Assembly: GCA_945952025.1 (NCBI GenBank)
Contig: CAMFGW010000023.1
Coordinates: 1-46,349, forward strand
Reading direction: 5' to 3'
From: an uncultured Paracoccaceae bacterium
Lineage (GTDB): Bacteria; Pseudomonadota; Alphaproteobacteria; Rhodobacterales; Rhodobacteraceae
DNA length: 46,349 bases
The first letter of the stretch is position 1. Every line of letters starts with the position of its first letter. The notes beneath the pieces are model-generated. The model saw nothing but the letters and a program-made list of their open reading frames with translations. It was not told the origin of the DNA and searched no databases. A program made the translations under genes and the position numbers. Of this stretch, positions 25,434 to 34,026 are shown piece after piece.

Positions 25434-26228
25434 CTATCCGGTGCAGCCGTCCAACTGGTGAACGCCGCCCGCCCCGTCGAAGATGGTGAAGTGCACGGCC
25501 GAGCGGTCGAGCGCGAAGGGCTGGGCGGTGGGCGGCACCAGATCCACAATCTGGTGCAGGCGGCCCCCGGCACTGTCGGTTTTGACCGGCGCGACCCAGA
25601 CGGCGGGGTCGCCCGTCTCGATCACCGCGAAGGCGTCGGGCGACAGGCCCTTGGGCGCGGGAATGTCGGCCGTCAGGCGCAGGCCGTCGCGGGTCGGCTC
25701 GGTCGCGCAGCGGGCGGCGCCGTAGCCTGCGCCGCGGGCGTCGTCGGGTTCGGCCCTGAGGGCCGCCCTGATCGCCGCCGTCCCTGACCGGGCGGACGAA
25801 AGGTCGCCCGTGACGGTGAGGTGGGCGGGCACGCAGATGTCGCGGCAGACGCCAAGGTCGACCGTCGCGCTCAGGGACCGCACGTCGCCCTGGAAGGCGA
25901 TCGGCAGGATCAGCGTGTCATGGTAGACGAAGGTGCGGATGCCGTTCAGGTCGAAGGGCGCCGGGCGCGGCCAGTGGTAGGTGACGCCGGTCAGGCCGGC
26001 TGAGGCGCGCCAGTCGAAGGCGGGGGGGATGCCCGCTTCGCCGGGGCTGCGCCAGTAGGTCTTCCAGCCGGGCGCCAGGGTCAGTTTCAGCGCGCCCATG
26101 GTGCCGCCCTCGATCGGCCAGCCGCCGATCAGTTCCGCCGTCACGAGGTTTGCGGGCGGGTTTTCGGCCAGCGCGGGGGCCGCGAGGCACAGGGGCAGAA
26201 GGGCGAGGGCGCTGAGGGTGGGCCGCAT
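25434..26228 (-). CDS. Secreted DsbD-N-domain (disulfide reductase-related) protein
   Basis: This 264-residue periplasmic protein has a signal peptide (MRPTLSALALLPLCLAAPALA, cleavage after residue 21). The rest matches the N-terminal immunoglobulin-like domain of DsbD, including the WKTYWRSPGEAGIPP segment and the redox Cys pair C128-RDI-C132 in DLGVCRDICVPAH. It lacks the membrane and thioredoxin domains of full DsbD, so it may act as a stand-alone electron shuttle or chaperone in cytochrome or copper-protein maturation. It converges on moaB with only two bases between their stop codons. Confidence 0.87.
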   Translation of the reverse strand: MRPTLSALALLPLCLAAPALAENPPANLVTAELIGGWPIEGGTMGALKLTLAPGWKTYWRSPGEAGIPPAFDWRASAGLTGVTYHWPRPAPFDLNGIRTFVYHDTLILPIAFQGDVRSLSATVDLGVCRDICVPAHLTVTGDLSSARSGTAAIRAALRAEPDDARGAGYGAARCATEPTRDGLRLTADIPAPKGLSPDAFAVIETGDPAVWVAPVKTDSAGGRLHQIVDLVPPTAQPFALDRSAVHFTIFDGAGGVHQLDGCTG

Positions 26229-26386
26229 GGCGCCACCATAGGGAAGTGCCTGGCGAAGGAAAGCCCACGCGCGGTCACGACAGCGTCAGCCAAACGGGGT
26301 GCGGGGCCCTTGCAAAGCGGCGCGCCGGGGCCGATCTTGGGGGCGGGCGGCGCTTTTGACACTCTCGGGCCGCCAGGAGACATCCG

Positions 26387-26941
26387 ATGGATCTGGCAGG
26401 CAAGCTTCTGATCGCCATGCCCGGCATGGGCGACCCGCGGTTCGAGCAGAGCGTCGTATTCATGTGCGCCCATTCCGAAACCGGGGCCATGGGGCTCATC
26501 GTCAACAAACCCGCGACAGAGATGCGCTTTTCCCAGCTTCTTCAGCAGCTTGGCATCACGCCACATGCGGACGCGCGTGACATCCGCGTGCAGATCGGCG
26601 GCCCGGTCGAGCATGGGCGCGGGTTCGTCCTGCACACGCCCGACTATCCGAGCGAGCCGGGGATGCAGATGGCGGACGGGCGGTTTGCCATGACCGCGAC
26701 GCTCGACATCCTGCAGGCGCTGGCCGACGGCGCGGGGCCGGAACGGTCGTTCCTGGCGCTCGGCTATGCGGGCTGGGGGCCGGGGCAGCTTGAGGCGGAG
26801 ATCGCGCACAACGGCTGGCTGACCTGCGAGGCGTCAGAGGACCTGGTATTCGACGAGCGCAACGCGACCAAGTGGCAGCGGGCGCTGGCGACGATCGGCG
26901 TGTCGCCGCAAGCCCTGTCGGCGGCGGCGGGGCGGGCCTGA
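26387..26941 (+). CDS. YqgE/AlgH family protein
   Basis: This 184-residue protein of the YqgE/AlgH family has unknown molecular function. Signatures are DLAGKLLIAMPGMGDPRFEQ at the N-terminus, AMGLIVNKP around residue 44, VQIGGPVEHGRGFVLH and the FLALGYAGWGPGQLEAEI block. Length is normal and no signal peptide is present, so it is cytosolic. It stands as a single gene, divergent from the DsbD-N gene (158-base gap) and convergent with sua5. Confidence 0.93.
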   Translation: MDLAGKLLIAMPGMGDPRFEQSVVFMCAHSETGAMGLIVNKPATEMRFSQLLQQLGITPHADARDIRVQIGGPVEHGRGFVLHTPDYPSEPGMQMADGRFAMTATLDILQALADGAGPERSFLALGYAGWGPGQLEAEIAHNGWLTCEASEDLVFDERNATKWQRALATIGVSPQALSAAAGRA

Positions 26942-27120
26942 GGGTCATGGTCCGGGTGGCAGGGGCCGTTGACTCTGCCATGCGGTGGCTTTGCCTTTTG
27001 TCCCGGCCGGTGGCCCCAAGGCTATCGGCCAGCGCCCGCCCCGCCCATGGCGGGCGCCATGCGCCCACCGGGGCAGGCACTGGCCTTGGTTGATCTGTGA
27101 CATGCGCGGTCCAGCGGTGA

Positions 27121-27167
27121 CGTTTCCACACGGGCGGGGAAACGGGGTCGCGTTTCCTTTCCCGCCC
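27121..27167. other. Mutually exclusive inverted repeats between convergent genes
   Basis: CGTTTCC occurs at 27121-27127 and 27151-27157, and its complement GGAAACG at 27138-27144 between them, so the middle copy can pair with either flank. The right-hand pairing is extended by GGGCGGG (27132-27138) with CCCGCCC (27161-27167). The element sits in the 257-base gap between the stops of yqgE and sua5, where I see no gene. A bidirectional transcription stop is the simplest reading. Confidence 0.55.
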
Positions 27168-27198
27168 GGCCCGGCGGCTGGGCGTCCGTCAGCCCGGC

Positions 27199-28146
27199 CT
27201 AGACCCGAGGCGCCGCCGCGCGGGCCAACCTGTCGTTGATCGCCCGGCCAAGGCCCCGGTCGGGTATGGGGGCGACGGCGATGGCGCCCGTCGGGCCGGC
27301 TATCCGGTCGGCTTCGCGCAGAAGGTGAAAGAGCGCCGCCGCCGCCTCGGCCAGATCGCCCGAGGGCGAGAGCGACAGATCGCCGCTGCCCGGACCGAAC
27401 CCCAGAAAGACCTCGCCCGGCTCTGGCGCCACGGCGTTCAGCCTGAGGCGCGCGGCGGGGGCGTAGTGGCTGGCCAGCTGGCCGGGCGCGGTGGGCCGGT
27501 CGGGGTCACTGTCGGGTAGGGCCAGGGCGGTGCCCAGGACCACCTCGATATCCTCGACCGTCAGGCCGCCCGCGCGCAGAAGGCTCGGGCGGGGGCTCAG
27601 TGCCAGGATCGTCGATTCGACGCCAACGGGGCAGGGTCCGCCATCGAGGACGGCGGCGATGCGGCCCGACAGGCCGGCCAACACATGGTCGGCGCGCGTC
27701 GGGCTCACCTTGCCCGAGAGGTTGGCCGAGGGCGCGGCGAGGGGGCCGCCGAAAGCCGCAATCAGCTGCCGGGCGAGGGTGTGCGCGGGCAGGCGGATCG
27801 CGACGGTCGGCAATCCGGCGGTGACCAGGGGCGACAGTCCCGCATCGGGGCGCAAGGGCAGCACCAGCGTCAGGGGACCGGGCCAGAAGGCCTGCGCGAG
27901 CCGCTCGGCCCCTGGCCCAACCAGCGCGAGCCTGCGGGCGGCGTCGAGGTCGGCCACATGCACGATCAGGGGATTGAAGCTCGGTCGGCCCTTGGCCGCA
28001 TAGATCGCGGCCACGGCCTCGCTGTTGCGGGCGTCGCCCCCAAGGCCATAGACCGTCTCTGTCGGGAAGGCGACGAGTGCGCCCGAACGCAGCAGCGCCG
28101 CCGCGCGGTCAAGGCCGCTTTCATCTGGCGAAAGGCGGTCGGTCAT
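27199..28146 (-). CDS. sua5: L-threonylcarbamoyladenylate synthase (Sua5 type)
   Basis: This enzyme makes threonylcarbamoyl-AMP from threonine, bicarbonate and ATP, the first step of t6A modification of tRNA position 37. The YrdC domain is clear: VAFPTETVYGLGGDA, AKGRPSFNPLIVHV, FWPGPLTLVL and APSANLSG. The 315-residue length and the C-terminal part (APGQLASHYAPAARLRL and onward) show the longer Sua5 form with its extra domain rather than the short TsaC form. It is divergent from the acyl-CoA dehydrogenase gene. Confidence 0.94.
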   Translation of the reverse strand: MTDRLSPDESGLDRAAALLRSGALVAFPTETVYGLGGDARNSEAVAAIYAAKGRPSFNPLIVHVADLDAARRLALVGPGAERLAQAFWPGPLTLVLPLRPDAGLSPLVTAGLPTVAIRLPAHTLARQLIAAFGGPLAAPSANLSGKVSPTRADHVLAGLSGRIAAVLDGGPCPVGVESTILALSPRPSLLRAGGLTVEDIEVVLGTALALPDSDPDRPTAPGQLASHYAPAARLRLNAVAPEPGEVFLGFGPGSGDLSLSPSGDLAEAAAALFHLLREADRIAGPTGAIAVAPIPDRGLGRAINDRLARAAAPRV

Positions 28147-28287
28147 GGCCCTCTCGGTGACGTGACGTTGCGGGTTGTGGCGGCGTGACCTTGCGGCAAT
28201 GATGCCGCTCGGGCGGCCGGCGCCGGGGTGTTCCCATACGCTTGCCGCGCGGATTTGTGAAGAACCGCGTGATCCGGGGGGTGCGGC

Positions 28288-29979
28288 ATGGCCTATCGTT
28301 CAGCGCAGGAGGATCTGCGCTTCATCCTGGCGAACGTCGTGCCCCTGGCCCCGGTCACCGCGACCGACCGCTTTGCCGAGGCGACGCCCGAAACGGCAGA
28401 TGCGGCCCTGTCAGAGGCGGCGCGGCTTTGCGACCAGGTGATCGCGCCGGTCAATGCCGCGGGCGACCAGACCCCCGCGCAGCTGGAAAACGGGGTCGTG
28501 CGCACCTCGCCTGGCTTTCGGGCGGCGCTGGGCGAGTGGGTGTCGGGCGGCTGGGTCGGCATTGCCGCCGGGACGGATCATGGCGGCATGGGCCTGCCGC
28601 AGCTTCTGAACATGGCGGTACAGGACATGTTCGCCGGCGCGTCGCTGGCCCTGCAGCTCAATCCCCTGCTGACGCAGGGCCAGATCGAGGCGCTCGAGGC
28701 GCACGCGAGCGATGCGCTGAAGGCGCTTTACCTGCCGAAGCTGATTTCCGGTGAATGGTCGGGGACGATGAACCTGACCGAGCCGCATGCGGGTTCGGAC
28801 GTGGGGGCGCTGCGCGCGCGGGCGGAACCGGCGGGCGACGGCACCTACCGCGTGACGGGGCAGAAGATCTTCATCACCTGGGGCGACAGCGACTGTTTTG
28901 AAAACGTCTGCCACCTGGTCCTGGCGCGGCTGCCGGACGGGGCGGCGGGGACCAAGGGCATCTCGCTCTTCCTCGTGCCGAAGTTCCTGCCGGACGCCGA
29001 TGGCCGGCCGGGACAGGCGAATGCGCTGAAGGTGGTGAGCCTCGAGCACAAGCTTGGCATCCACGGCTCGCCGACCTGCGTCATGGCCTACGAGGGGGCG
29101 ACGGGCTGGATGGTGGGCGAGCCGAACGGCGGCATGGCCGCGATGTTCACCATGATGAACAACGCCCGCCTTGCCGTCGGCGTGCAGGGCGTGGGCGTGG
29201 CCGAGGCGGCGTTGCAGAAGGCCGCGGCCTATGCGGCCGAGCGGGTGCAGATGGGGCCGATCATCGGTCATGCCGACGTGCGGCGGATGCTGGCGACGGG
29301 GCGGGCCGAGGTCTTTGCGGCCCGCGCGATCGCGCTGGCCTGTGCGCAGGCGCTCGACCTTGCGCGGGCGAGCGGCAGTGGCGACTGGGCGGCGCGCGCG
29401 GCGTTTCTGACGCCCATCGCCAAGGGCTTCGGCACCGACACCGGCGTCCGGGTCGCGGACATGGGCGTGCAGGTCCACGGCGGCATGGGCTATATCGAAG
29501 AGACCGGCGCCGCCCAGTATCTGCGCGACGTGCGGATCACGCCGATCTACGAGGGGACGAACGGCATCCAGGCCTTGGACCTTGTCGGCCGCAAGATGGC
29601 GGACGGGGGCGAGGCGGCGCTGCGGCTCATCGACGAGGTCTGCGATCAGGCCGAAGCGGCGCGGGGGGCGTTTCCGGACCTGTCGTGCCCGGTCTGGAAC
29701 GCGGCCCAGAACCTGCGAGAGGCGACCGAGGCGCTGGCGGCGCAGGGGGCGCAGGACCGCTTTGCCGGTGCGGTGCCCTATGCACGGGCCTTCGCGCGCG
29801 TCCTGGGTGCGCATTTCCACCTGAAGGCGGCGCTGGCCTCCGGCGCGGACAGCCCGCGCGCGCGGCTGGCAGCGGTCTATGTCGGGCGATTGCTGCCCGA
29901 ACATCGGGCGCTTCTGGCAGAGGCACGGGTGGGTGCGGCGGACCTTTACGCACTGTCGGACGGGGATTTCGGCGCGTGA
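28288..29979 (+). CDS. Acyl-CoA dehydrogenase (long, DmdC-like form)
   Basis: This 563-residue FAD enzyme oxidises an acyl-CoA to the enoyl-CoA and passes electrons to ETF. The FAD/substrate segments MNLTEPHAGSDVGALRARA and YRVTGQKIFITWGD are present, and the catalytic Glu is E422 in PIYEGTNGIQALDL. The length and the C-terminal extension match the group that includes DmdC (3-methylmercaptopropionyl-CoA dehydrogenase), but many paralogues share that form, so the substrate is not assigned. The stop overlaps the GTG start of the MBL hydrolase. The ETF-ubiquinone oxidoreductase that would accept its electrons is encoded at 34761. Confidence 0.92.
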   Translation: MAYRSAQEDLRFILANVVPLAPVTATDRFAEATPETADAALSEAARLCDQVIAPVNAAGDQTPAQLENGVVRTSPGFRAALGEWVSGGWVGIAAGTDHGGMGLPQLLNMAVQDMFAGASLALQLNPLLTQGQIEALEAHASDALKALYLPKLISGEWSGTMNLTEPHAGSDVGALRARAEPAGDGTYRVTGQKIFITWGDSDCFENVCHLVLARLPDGAAGTKGISLFLVPKFLPDADGRPGQANALKVVSLEHKLGIHGSPTCVMAYEGATGWMVGEPNGGMAAMFTMMNNARLAVGVQGVGVAEAALQKAAAYAAERVQMGPIIGHADVRRMLATGRAEVFAARAIALACAQALDLARASGSGDWAARAAFLTPIAKGFGTDTGVRVADMGVQVHGGMGYIEETGAAQYLRDVRITPIYEGTNGIQALDLVGRKMADGGEAALRLIDEVCDQAEAARGAFPDLSCPVWNAAQNLREATEALAAQGAQDRFAGAVPYARAFARVLGAHFHLKAALASGADSPRARLAAVYVGRLLPEHRALLAEARVGAADLYALSDGDFGA

Positions 29980-31025
29980 CCGCCAGCCCCGTGCAGTTCC
30001 CCTTCGCGGTGCCGCCCGATCCCGGGCAGGTGATCGAGGCAGCGCCCGGCGTCCTTTGGGCGCGGCTGCCTCTTCCCGGGGCGCTCGATCATGTGAACGT
30101 CTATGCGCTCGACGACGGCGACGGCTGGGCCCTGGTCGACACCGGCATGGCGGGCGGCAAGACGGAAGCGCTGTGGGAGGCGCTTCTGGCGGGCCCGCTG
30201 GGCGGCCGGCCGGTCCGGCGCGTCATCGTCACCCACCACCACCCCGACCATGTGGGCCTTGCCGGCTGGTTTCAGGCGCGGGGCGCGAGCCTCTGGATGC
30301 CGCGCACGGGGTGGCTTTTTGCGCGGATGCTGACGCTCGACGTGCAGGACCGCCCGCGGCCCGAGACGCTGGCCTTCTGGCGGGCGGCGGGGATGGCGGC
30401 GGGCGAACTGGACCGGCGGGCGGCCGAGCGGCCCTTCAACTTCGCCGACGCCGTGGCGCCGATGCCCCTGGGTTTCACCCGGATCGACGAGGGGCAGGTC
30501 ATCCGGGCTGGCGGGCGGGACTGGGCCGTGCGCTTCGGGCAGGGCCACGCGCCGGACCAGGCGACCTTCTGGAGCCTGTCGGACGGGCTGATCCTTGGCG
30601 GCGACCAGCTTCTGCCCGGCATCTCGCCCAACCTTGGCGTCTACGCGACCGAACCCGGCGCCGATCCGGTCGGTGACTGGCTGGCAAGCTGCCGGACCTT
30701 CGCGGGTCTTGCGCGCGAGGATCATCTGGTCCTGCCGGGGCACCAGCGCCCCTTCACGGGCCTGCCTGCGCGGCTCACTGCCCTGATCGACGAAGCCCTG
30801 GGCGCGCTCGACCGGCTGGAACAGGCGCTGGGCCGGCCGATGACGGCGGTCGACTGCTTCCCCACGCTCTACCGCCGCACGCTCAAACCCGGCGAGGTCG
30901 GTTTGGCCCTTGTCGAGGCGGTCGCCAACCTCAATCATCTGGAACGGACCGGCCGCGCCGTGCGGCACCGGGGAACGGACGGGGTGGACCTGTGGCGACG
31001 CGTGGAAAGTCTGCGGGCGGGGTGA
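29976..31025 (+). CDS. MBL-fold metallo-hydrolase
   Basis: This 349-residue metal-dependent hydrolase belongs to the metallo-beta-lactamase fold. The metal site THHHPDHVG is at residues 86-94, with DTG at 55-57, a later FGQGHAPDQ and ILGGDQ, and LVLPGHQ. I start it at the GTG (29976) that overlaps the acyl-CoA dehydrogenase stop as GTGA; the ATG-started frame from 29685 lies inside the dehydrogenase. Coupling suggests that it hydrolyses a thioester or other product of the same pathway, but this is inference. Its TGA stop begins a 15-bp tandem repeat. Confidence 0.88.
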   Translation: MTASPVQFPFAVPPDPGQVIEAAPGVLWARLPLPGALDHVNVYALDDGDGWALVDTGMAGGKTEALWEALLAGPLGGRPVRRVIVTHHHPDHVGLAGWFQARGASLWMPRTGWLFARMLTLDVQDRPRPETLAFWRAAGMAAGELDRRAAERPFNFADAVAPMPLGFTRIDEGQVIRAGGRDWAVRFGQGHAPDQATFWSLSDGLILGGDQLLPGISPNLGVYATEPGADPVGDWLASCRTFAGLAREDHLVLPGHQRPFTGLPARLTALIDEALGALDRLEQALGRPMTAVDCFPTLYRRTLKPGEVGLALVEAVANLNHLERTGRAVRHRGTDGVDLWRRVESLRAG

Positions 31026-31067
31026 CTGGGGGCGAGATGACTGCGGCCGGGATGACTACAGGCGGGA
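31023..31067 (+). repeat. Three imperfect 15-bp tandem repeats starting at a stop codon
   Basis: Units begin at 31023, 31038 and 31053, each of the form TGACTNSRGGSSGRGA, so three TGA stops in the same frame follow the MBL gene. The period of five codons also places in-frame ATG codons at 31037, 31052 and 31067, any of which could start the DUF6173 gene, each with a G-rich tract just upstream. Confidence 0.8.
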
Positions 31068-31567
31068 TGTCGGGCCAGATCAGAAGCTCGGTCGAGGTCG
31101 CGGAAGAGGCGGCGCTCGATTGTGCGAGGGGGGTCGCGAAGGCCAGCGACGATCTGTGCGGCACGGCGGAAACCGAGCCCCTGCCCGAACCGATGGCCAC
31201 GCAGGGCAGCAAGAGCCCGGCGCAATGGGCCTACGAGCGATTGATCCTTTATATCAAGAACTTCGAGGAACAGCTTAACGAGGCCGAAGAAGTGGCGATG
31301 GGCTTCGTCGGCGGCGATGCGGGCGTCCTGAAGATCGAGGGGATCGGCTTCTTCGCCCCGGACCTCTTGACCTTCTACGGCCGCGACGAGACCGGCGCGC
31401 GGACCCAGCTTGTCCAGCATGTGAGCCAGCTGTCGGTCCTCTTGCGCGCCGAACCCAAGGCCGCCGACATGCCAGAGCCGCGCCGCATCGGCTTCAGGCT
31501 GGCCGAAGGGCTGGGCGGTGCCAAGGGCGACACTGCACCCCCGCCCGACGTCGCCGCCAAGGGGTGA
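31037..31567 (+). CDS. DUF6173-like family protein
   Basis: This protein of about 176 residues has unknown role. The conserved region runs from SPAQWAYERLILYIKNFEEQLN through FVGGDAGVLKIEGIGFFAPDLLTFYGRDETG to LLRAEPK and RRIGFRLA, which I associate with DUF6173 from memory. The start is uncertain: ATG 31037, 31052 and 31067 are generated by a 15-bp tandem repeat and all have G-rich sequence ahead. A start at 30992 would overlap the MBL gene by 34 bases. The first 35 residues are low-complexity and probably unstructured. No membrane segment is seen. Confidence 0.75.
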   Translation: MTAAGMTTGGMSGQIRSSVEVAEEAALDCARGVAKASDDLCGTAETEPLPEPMATQGSKSPAQWAYERLILYIKNFEEQLNEAEEVAMGFVGGDAGVLKIEGIGFFAPDLLTFYGRDETGARTQLVQHVSQLSVLLRAEPKAADMPEPRRIGFRLAEGLGGAKGDTAPPPDVAAKG

Positions 31568-31618
31568 CAGTCCCCGGCGAATAGGCTAAATCCGGCACAA
31601 CAGGATCAGGAGGGCTTC

Positions 31619-31753
31619 ATGGCCGACTACAAACCGGGCTCGATGGACATTCGTGCGCAGGAAAAGACCTTTGCGGGGTTCGTCCAATTCATGAAGTGGT
31701 CCGCGATCGTCATCGCGCTCGTCCTCATCTTCCTCGCGCTCGCGAACGCCTGA
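31619..31753 (+). CDS. aa3-type cytochrome c oxidase subunit IV
   Basis: This small integral membrane subunit of the aa3 cytochrome oxidase has 44 residues. It begins MADYKPGSMDIRAQEKTFAG, followed by a single membrane helix (WSAIVIALVLIFLALA) and ends ANA. This matches the tiny subunit IV found in Rhodobacter and Paracoccus oxidases. A strong ribosome binding site AGGAGGG lies four to five bases upstream of ATG 31619. The gene is normally separate from the main oxidase operon, as here, and it is followed 10 bases later by a lipoprotein gene. Confidence 0.9.
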   Translation: MADYKPGSMDIRAQEKTFAGFVQFMKWSAIVIALVLIFLALANA

Positions 31754-31763
31754 TTCCGGCACC

Positions 31764-32369
31764 ATGAAACGCGTTCTTCTGGCACTCTTCCTGCCGCTAC
31801 TGCTTGCGGCGTGCGGCAAAAGCGTGTGGGCCCCGGACGAGGCGGTGGCGCGGGCGCGCTATGTCTCGAACGAGCCGCCGTCGATCTCGCTCTTCACGGT
31901 CATCCGCACGCCGGGGGTCGAGGGGGCGCATTCCGGCATCCTCATCAACGGCAGCCAGCGGGTGCTGTTCGATCCGGCCGGCAACTTCTCGAACCCCGCT
32001 GTGCCGGAACGCAACGACGTGCTGTTCGGCATTACGCCGACGATGCTGAACTATTACGTCGACTTCCACGCGCGTGAGCATTTCGACGTGATTGAACAGA
32101 AGGTTCCGGTCAGCGCTGCGGTTGCCGAAATGGTCATGCAGCGCGCGATGGACAACGGTCCGGCGTCGAGTGCGCTGTGCGGGCGGAACGTGTCGAACGT
32201 GCTGGCGGGGGTGCCGGGGTTCGAAAGCGTGAAATCCACCTTCTTCCCGCGCACCATCCTGCGCGATTTCGCGGTGATGCCCGGCGTGGTGACCACGCGC
32301 TACATCCAGACGCCGACCGGGATCCAGGCGACCGTCCTGACGCCGGAAGAGGCGCAATACTACCAGTGA
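31764..32369 (+). CDS. Lipoprotein with possible permuted NlpC/P60-like fold
   Basis: This 201-residue protein has a lipoprotein signal peptide: MKRVLLALFLPLLLAAC with lipobox LAAC17. After the anchor, an early His (H56, GAHSGILINGSQRVLFDPAGNF) followed by strands and a later Cys in a helix (C139, SALCGRNVSNVLAG) recalls the His-then-Cys order of circularly permuted NlpC/P60 (YiiX-like) papain-fold enzymes. That assignment is inference from pattern only; the family is otherwise unknown to me. The stop codon overlaps the GTG start of mobA, so the two are translationally coupled. Confidence 0.75.
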   Translation: MKRVLLALFLPLLLAACGKSVWAPDEAVARARYVSNEPPSISLFTVIRTPGVEGAHSGILINGSQRVLFDPAGNFSNPAVPERNDVLFGITPTMLNYYVDFHAREHFDVIEQKVPVSAAVAEMVMQRAMDNGPASSALCGRNVSNVLAGVPGFESVKSTFFPRTILRDFAVMPGVVTTRYIQTPTGIQATVLTPEEAQYYQ

Positions 32370-32965
32370 CAGCCCCGCCGCCGATCGCCGGGCTGATTCT
32401 GGCCGGGGGCGAGGGGCGGCGGATGGGCGGCGCGGACAAGGCGCTTCTGCCCTTCGCGGGCGGCACGCTCTTGTCCGCAGTTCAGGCGCGCCTTGCGCCA
32501 CAGGTCGGGCGGCTGGCGCTGTCGGCCAATGGCGATCCGGCGCGGTTTGCGGGCTTCGGGCTGCCGGTTCTGGCGGACCTGTCGCCCGAAAGGCTCGGGC
32601 CCATGGCTGGCCTGGCGCGCGGGCTCGCATGGGCGGCCGGGGCGGGGGCCGACTGGCTCGTGACGGTGGCGGTCGATGCGCCCTTCCTGCCCCCTGACCT
32701 TGTCATGCGGCTGTCTGCGCCGGGCGGGCTGGCGATTGCCGCCTCTGGCGGGCGCATCCATCCGACCTTCGGCCTTTGGCCGGTAGGGCTCGGCCCCACG
32801 GTCGACGCGGCGCTTGCCGGGGGCGTGCGGCGGATCGGCCAGTGGGCCCTGGCGCAGGGGGCGGTGGCGGTGGAGTTCGCGGTGGAGGGGGCGGACCCGT
32901 TCCAGAACCTCAACAGCCCGGACGATCTGGCCCGCGCGGAGGCGCGTGCCGGGCGGAAACCCTAG
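32366..32965 (+). CDS. mobA: Molybdenum cofactor guanylyltransferase MobA
   Basis: The product transfers GMP from GTP to molybdopterin-molybdenum to make the guanine dinucleotide cofactor used by DMSO-reductase-family enzymes. The 199-residue protein shows the nucleotidyltransferase motif LILAGGEGRRMGGADKALLPFAG (residues about 10-32), the VDAPFLP metal-binding Asp, and IHPTFGLWP. The start is the GTG overlapping the lipoprotein stop (GTGA 32366-32369). The stop TAG shares a CTAG with the opposing gene's stop (32962-32965). It complements moaB at 24889. Confidence 0.92.
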   Translation: MTAPPPIAGLILAGGEGRRMGGADKALLPFAGGTLLSAVQARLAPQVGRLALSANGDPARFAGFGLPVLADLSPERLGPMAGLARGLAWAAGAGADWLVTVAVDAPFLPPDLVMRLSAPGGLAIAASGGRIHPTFGLWPVGLGPTVDAALAGGVRRIGQWALAQGAVAVEFAVEGADPFQNLNSPDDLARAEARAGRKP

Positions 32966-34008
32966 TCGAAGGTCCCCGCGACCCGGCCCAGCAGCATGAA
33001 GGCGCGGGCGGTGCGGGTTTCGGCGAAGGCCGCAAGTTCGGCGTCCGACGCCTCGGGGGCGAAGGCGGTCAGGCCGCGGTCGAACTGGCGCAGGAAATGG
33101 TGTGCCGCATCGCGAAAGATCGTGTCGCTGCGCATCCGCGCGGCGCTGAGCGCGAGGCTCGAGCGGTCGCGCACGCCGCCAAGGCCCGCGACGGCACGCC
33201 CGCGCTCGCCCTCGGCAAAGCGGCGCCAGACTTCCGGCCGGGCGCGGTCGGGTTCGAGGTCGTCCATGTAGATGCCGTCCTGGCCCAGAAGCGTCAGCAC
33301 GTCCTGCGCGGCGCGGATCAGCTTTGTCGCGCTGCGGTCATCGAGCGCGCGGCGGAGCGCTGCGACGGTTTCATGGTCGTCGTGGCTGTCGGGGAAGTTC
33401 AGCGCCCGGATCAGGTCGGCGTGCGACAGGCGCGGGGCCGTCGCTTCGGCGCCGGGGCCCAGGGCAAGGCTCGACTGGGGATCGGGGCTGGTCAGCAGGG
33501 TCGCCTCGTCCGCCTGCGGTTCGGGCGCAGGTGCCGTTTCGCGGCGGCTGGTGAAGGGCAGGGGCTGGTCAGAAGGCCGTCTGGGATCTGGGCGCGGCTC
33601 AAGCGTCGCGCGGGGTCCCGGCAGGCCCTGGGCGGCACGCATCGCCTCGACCACGTCCTGCAGGCGCCTGGTTTCGGCCTTCAGCGCGCGGACGGTGCGG
33701 CTCGCGGCGGCCGCGACCCAGATCAGCGCCAGCGGCAGGACGACCGCGACCAGCCGCAGGACGGCGGTCAAGGGGCTGGATGCGGCCGAGCCGTTGCCGG
33801 TGCCATTGCCGGTGCCGAAAAGGAAGAAGCCGCCCGCCAGCACCAGCCACAGAAGGCTGAGGACGATGGCCAGCACGTCGGCCATCGTCGGGCCGCCCCG
33901 GCCCTGGCCCGCCCGCGGGAAGCGGCGCAGGTTCTGGTCCTGGTCCTGTCGGTTCTCCGGCTCGCCCGGTTGGGGCGGGGCGCCCGGATCTGTCGAGGGA
34001 TCGGTCAT
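32962..34008 (-). CDS. Conserved membrane protein of unknown function
   Basis: I do not recognise a family for this 348-residue protein. The N-terminal 40 residues are proline/glutamine-rich and charged. Two membrane helices follow (VLAIVLSLLWLVLAGGFFLF and LRLVAVVLPLALIWVAAAA, about residues 44-63 and 84-102), then a basic coiled-coil-like stretch, a proline-rich linker, and a helical C-terminal domain of about 150 residues starting SHADLIRALNFPDSHDD. This layout suggests an inner-membrane protein with a cytosolic domain. It lies 18 bases downstream of greA on the same strand and its stop overlaps that of mobA tail to tail. Confidence 0.75.
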   Translation of the reverse strand: MTDPSTDPGAPPQPGEPENRQDQDQNLRRFPRAGQGRGGPTMADVLAIVLSLLWLVLAGGFFLFGTGNGTGNGSAASSPLTAVLRLVAVVLPLALIWVAAAASRTVRALKAETRRLQDVVEAMRAAQGLPGPRATLEPRPDPRRPSDQPLPFTSRRETAPAPEPQADEATLLTSPDPQSSLALGPGAEATAPRLSHADLIRALNFPDSHDDHETVAALRRALDDRSATKLIRAAQDVLTLLGQDGIYMDDLEPDRARPEVWRRFAEGERGRAVAGLGGVRDRSSLALSAARMRSDTIFRDAAHHFLRQFDRGLTAFAPEASDAELAAFAETRTARAFMLLGRVAGTFD

Positions 34009-34026
34009 TGTGCCCCCCGGCCCTGG

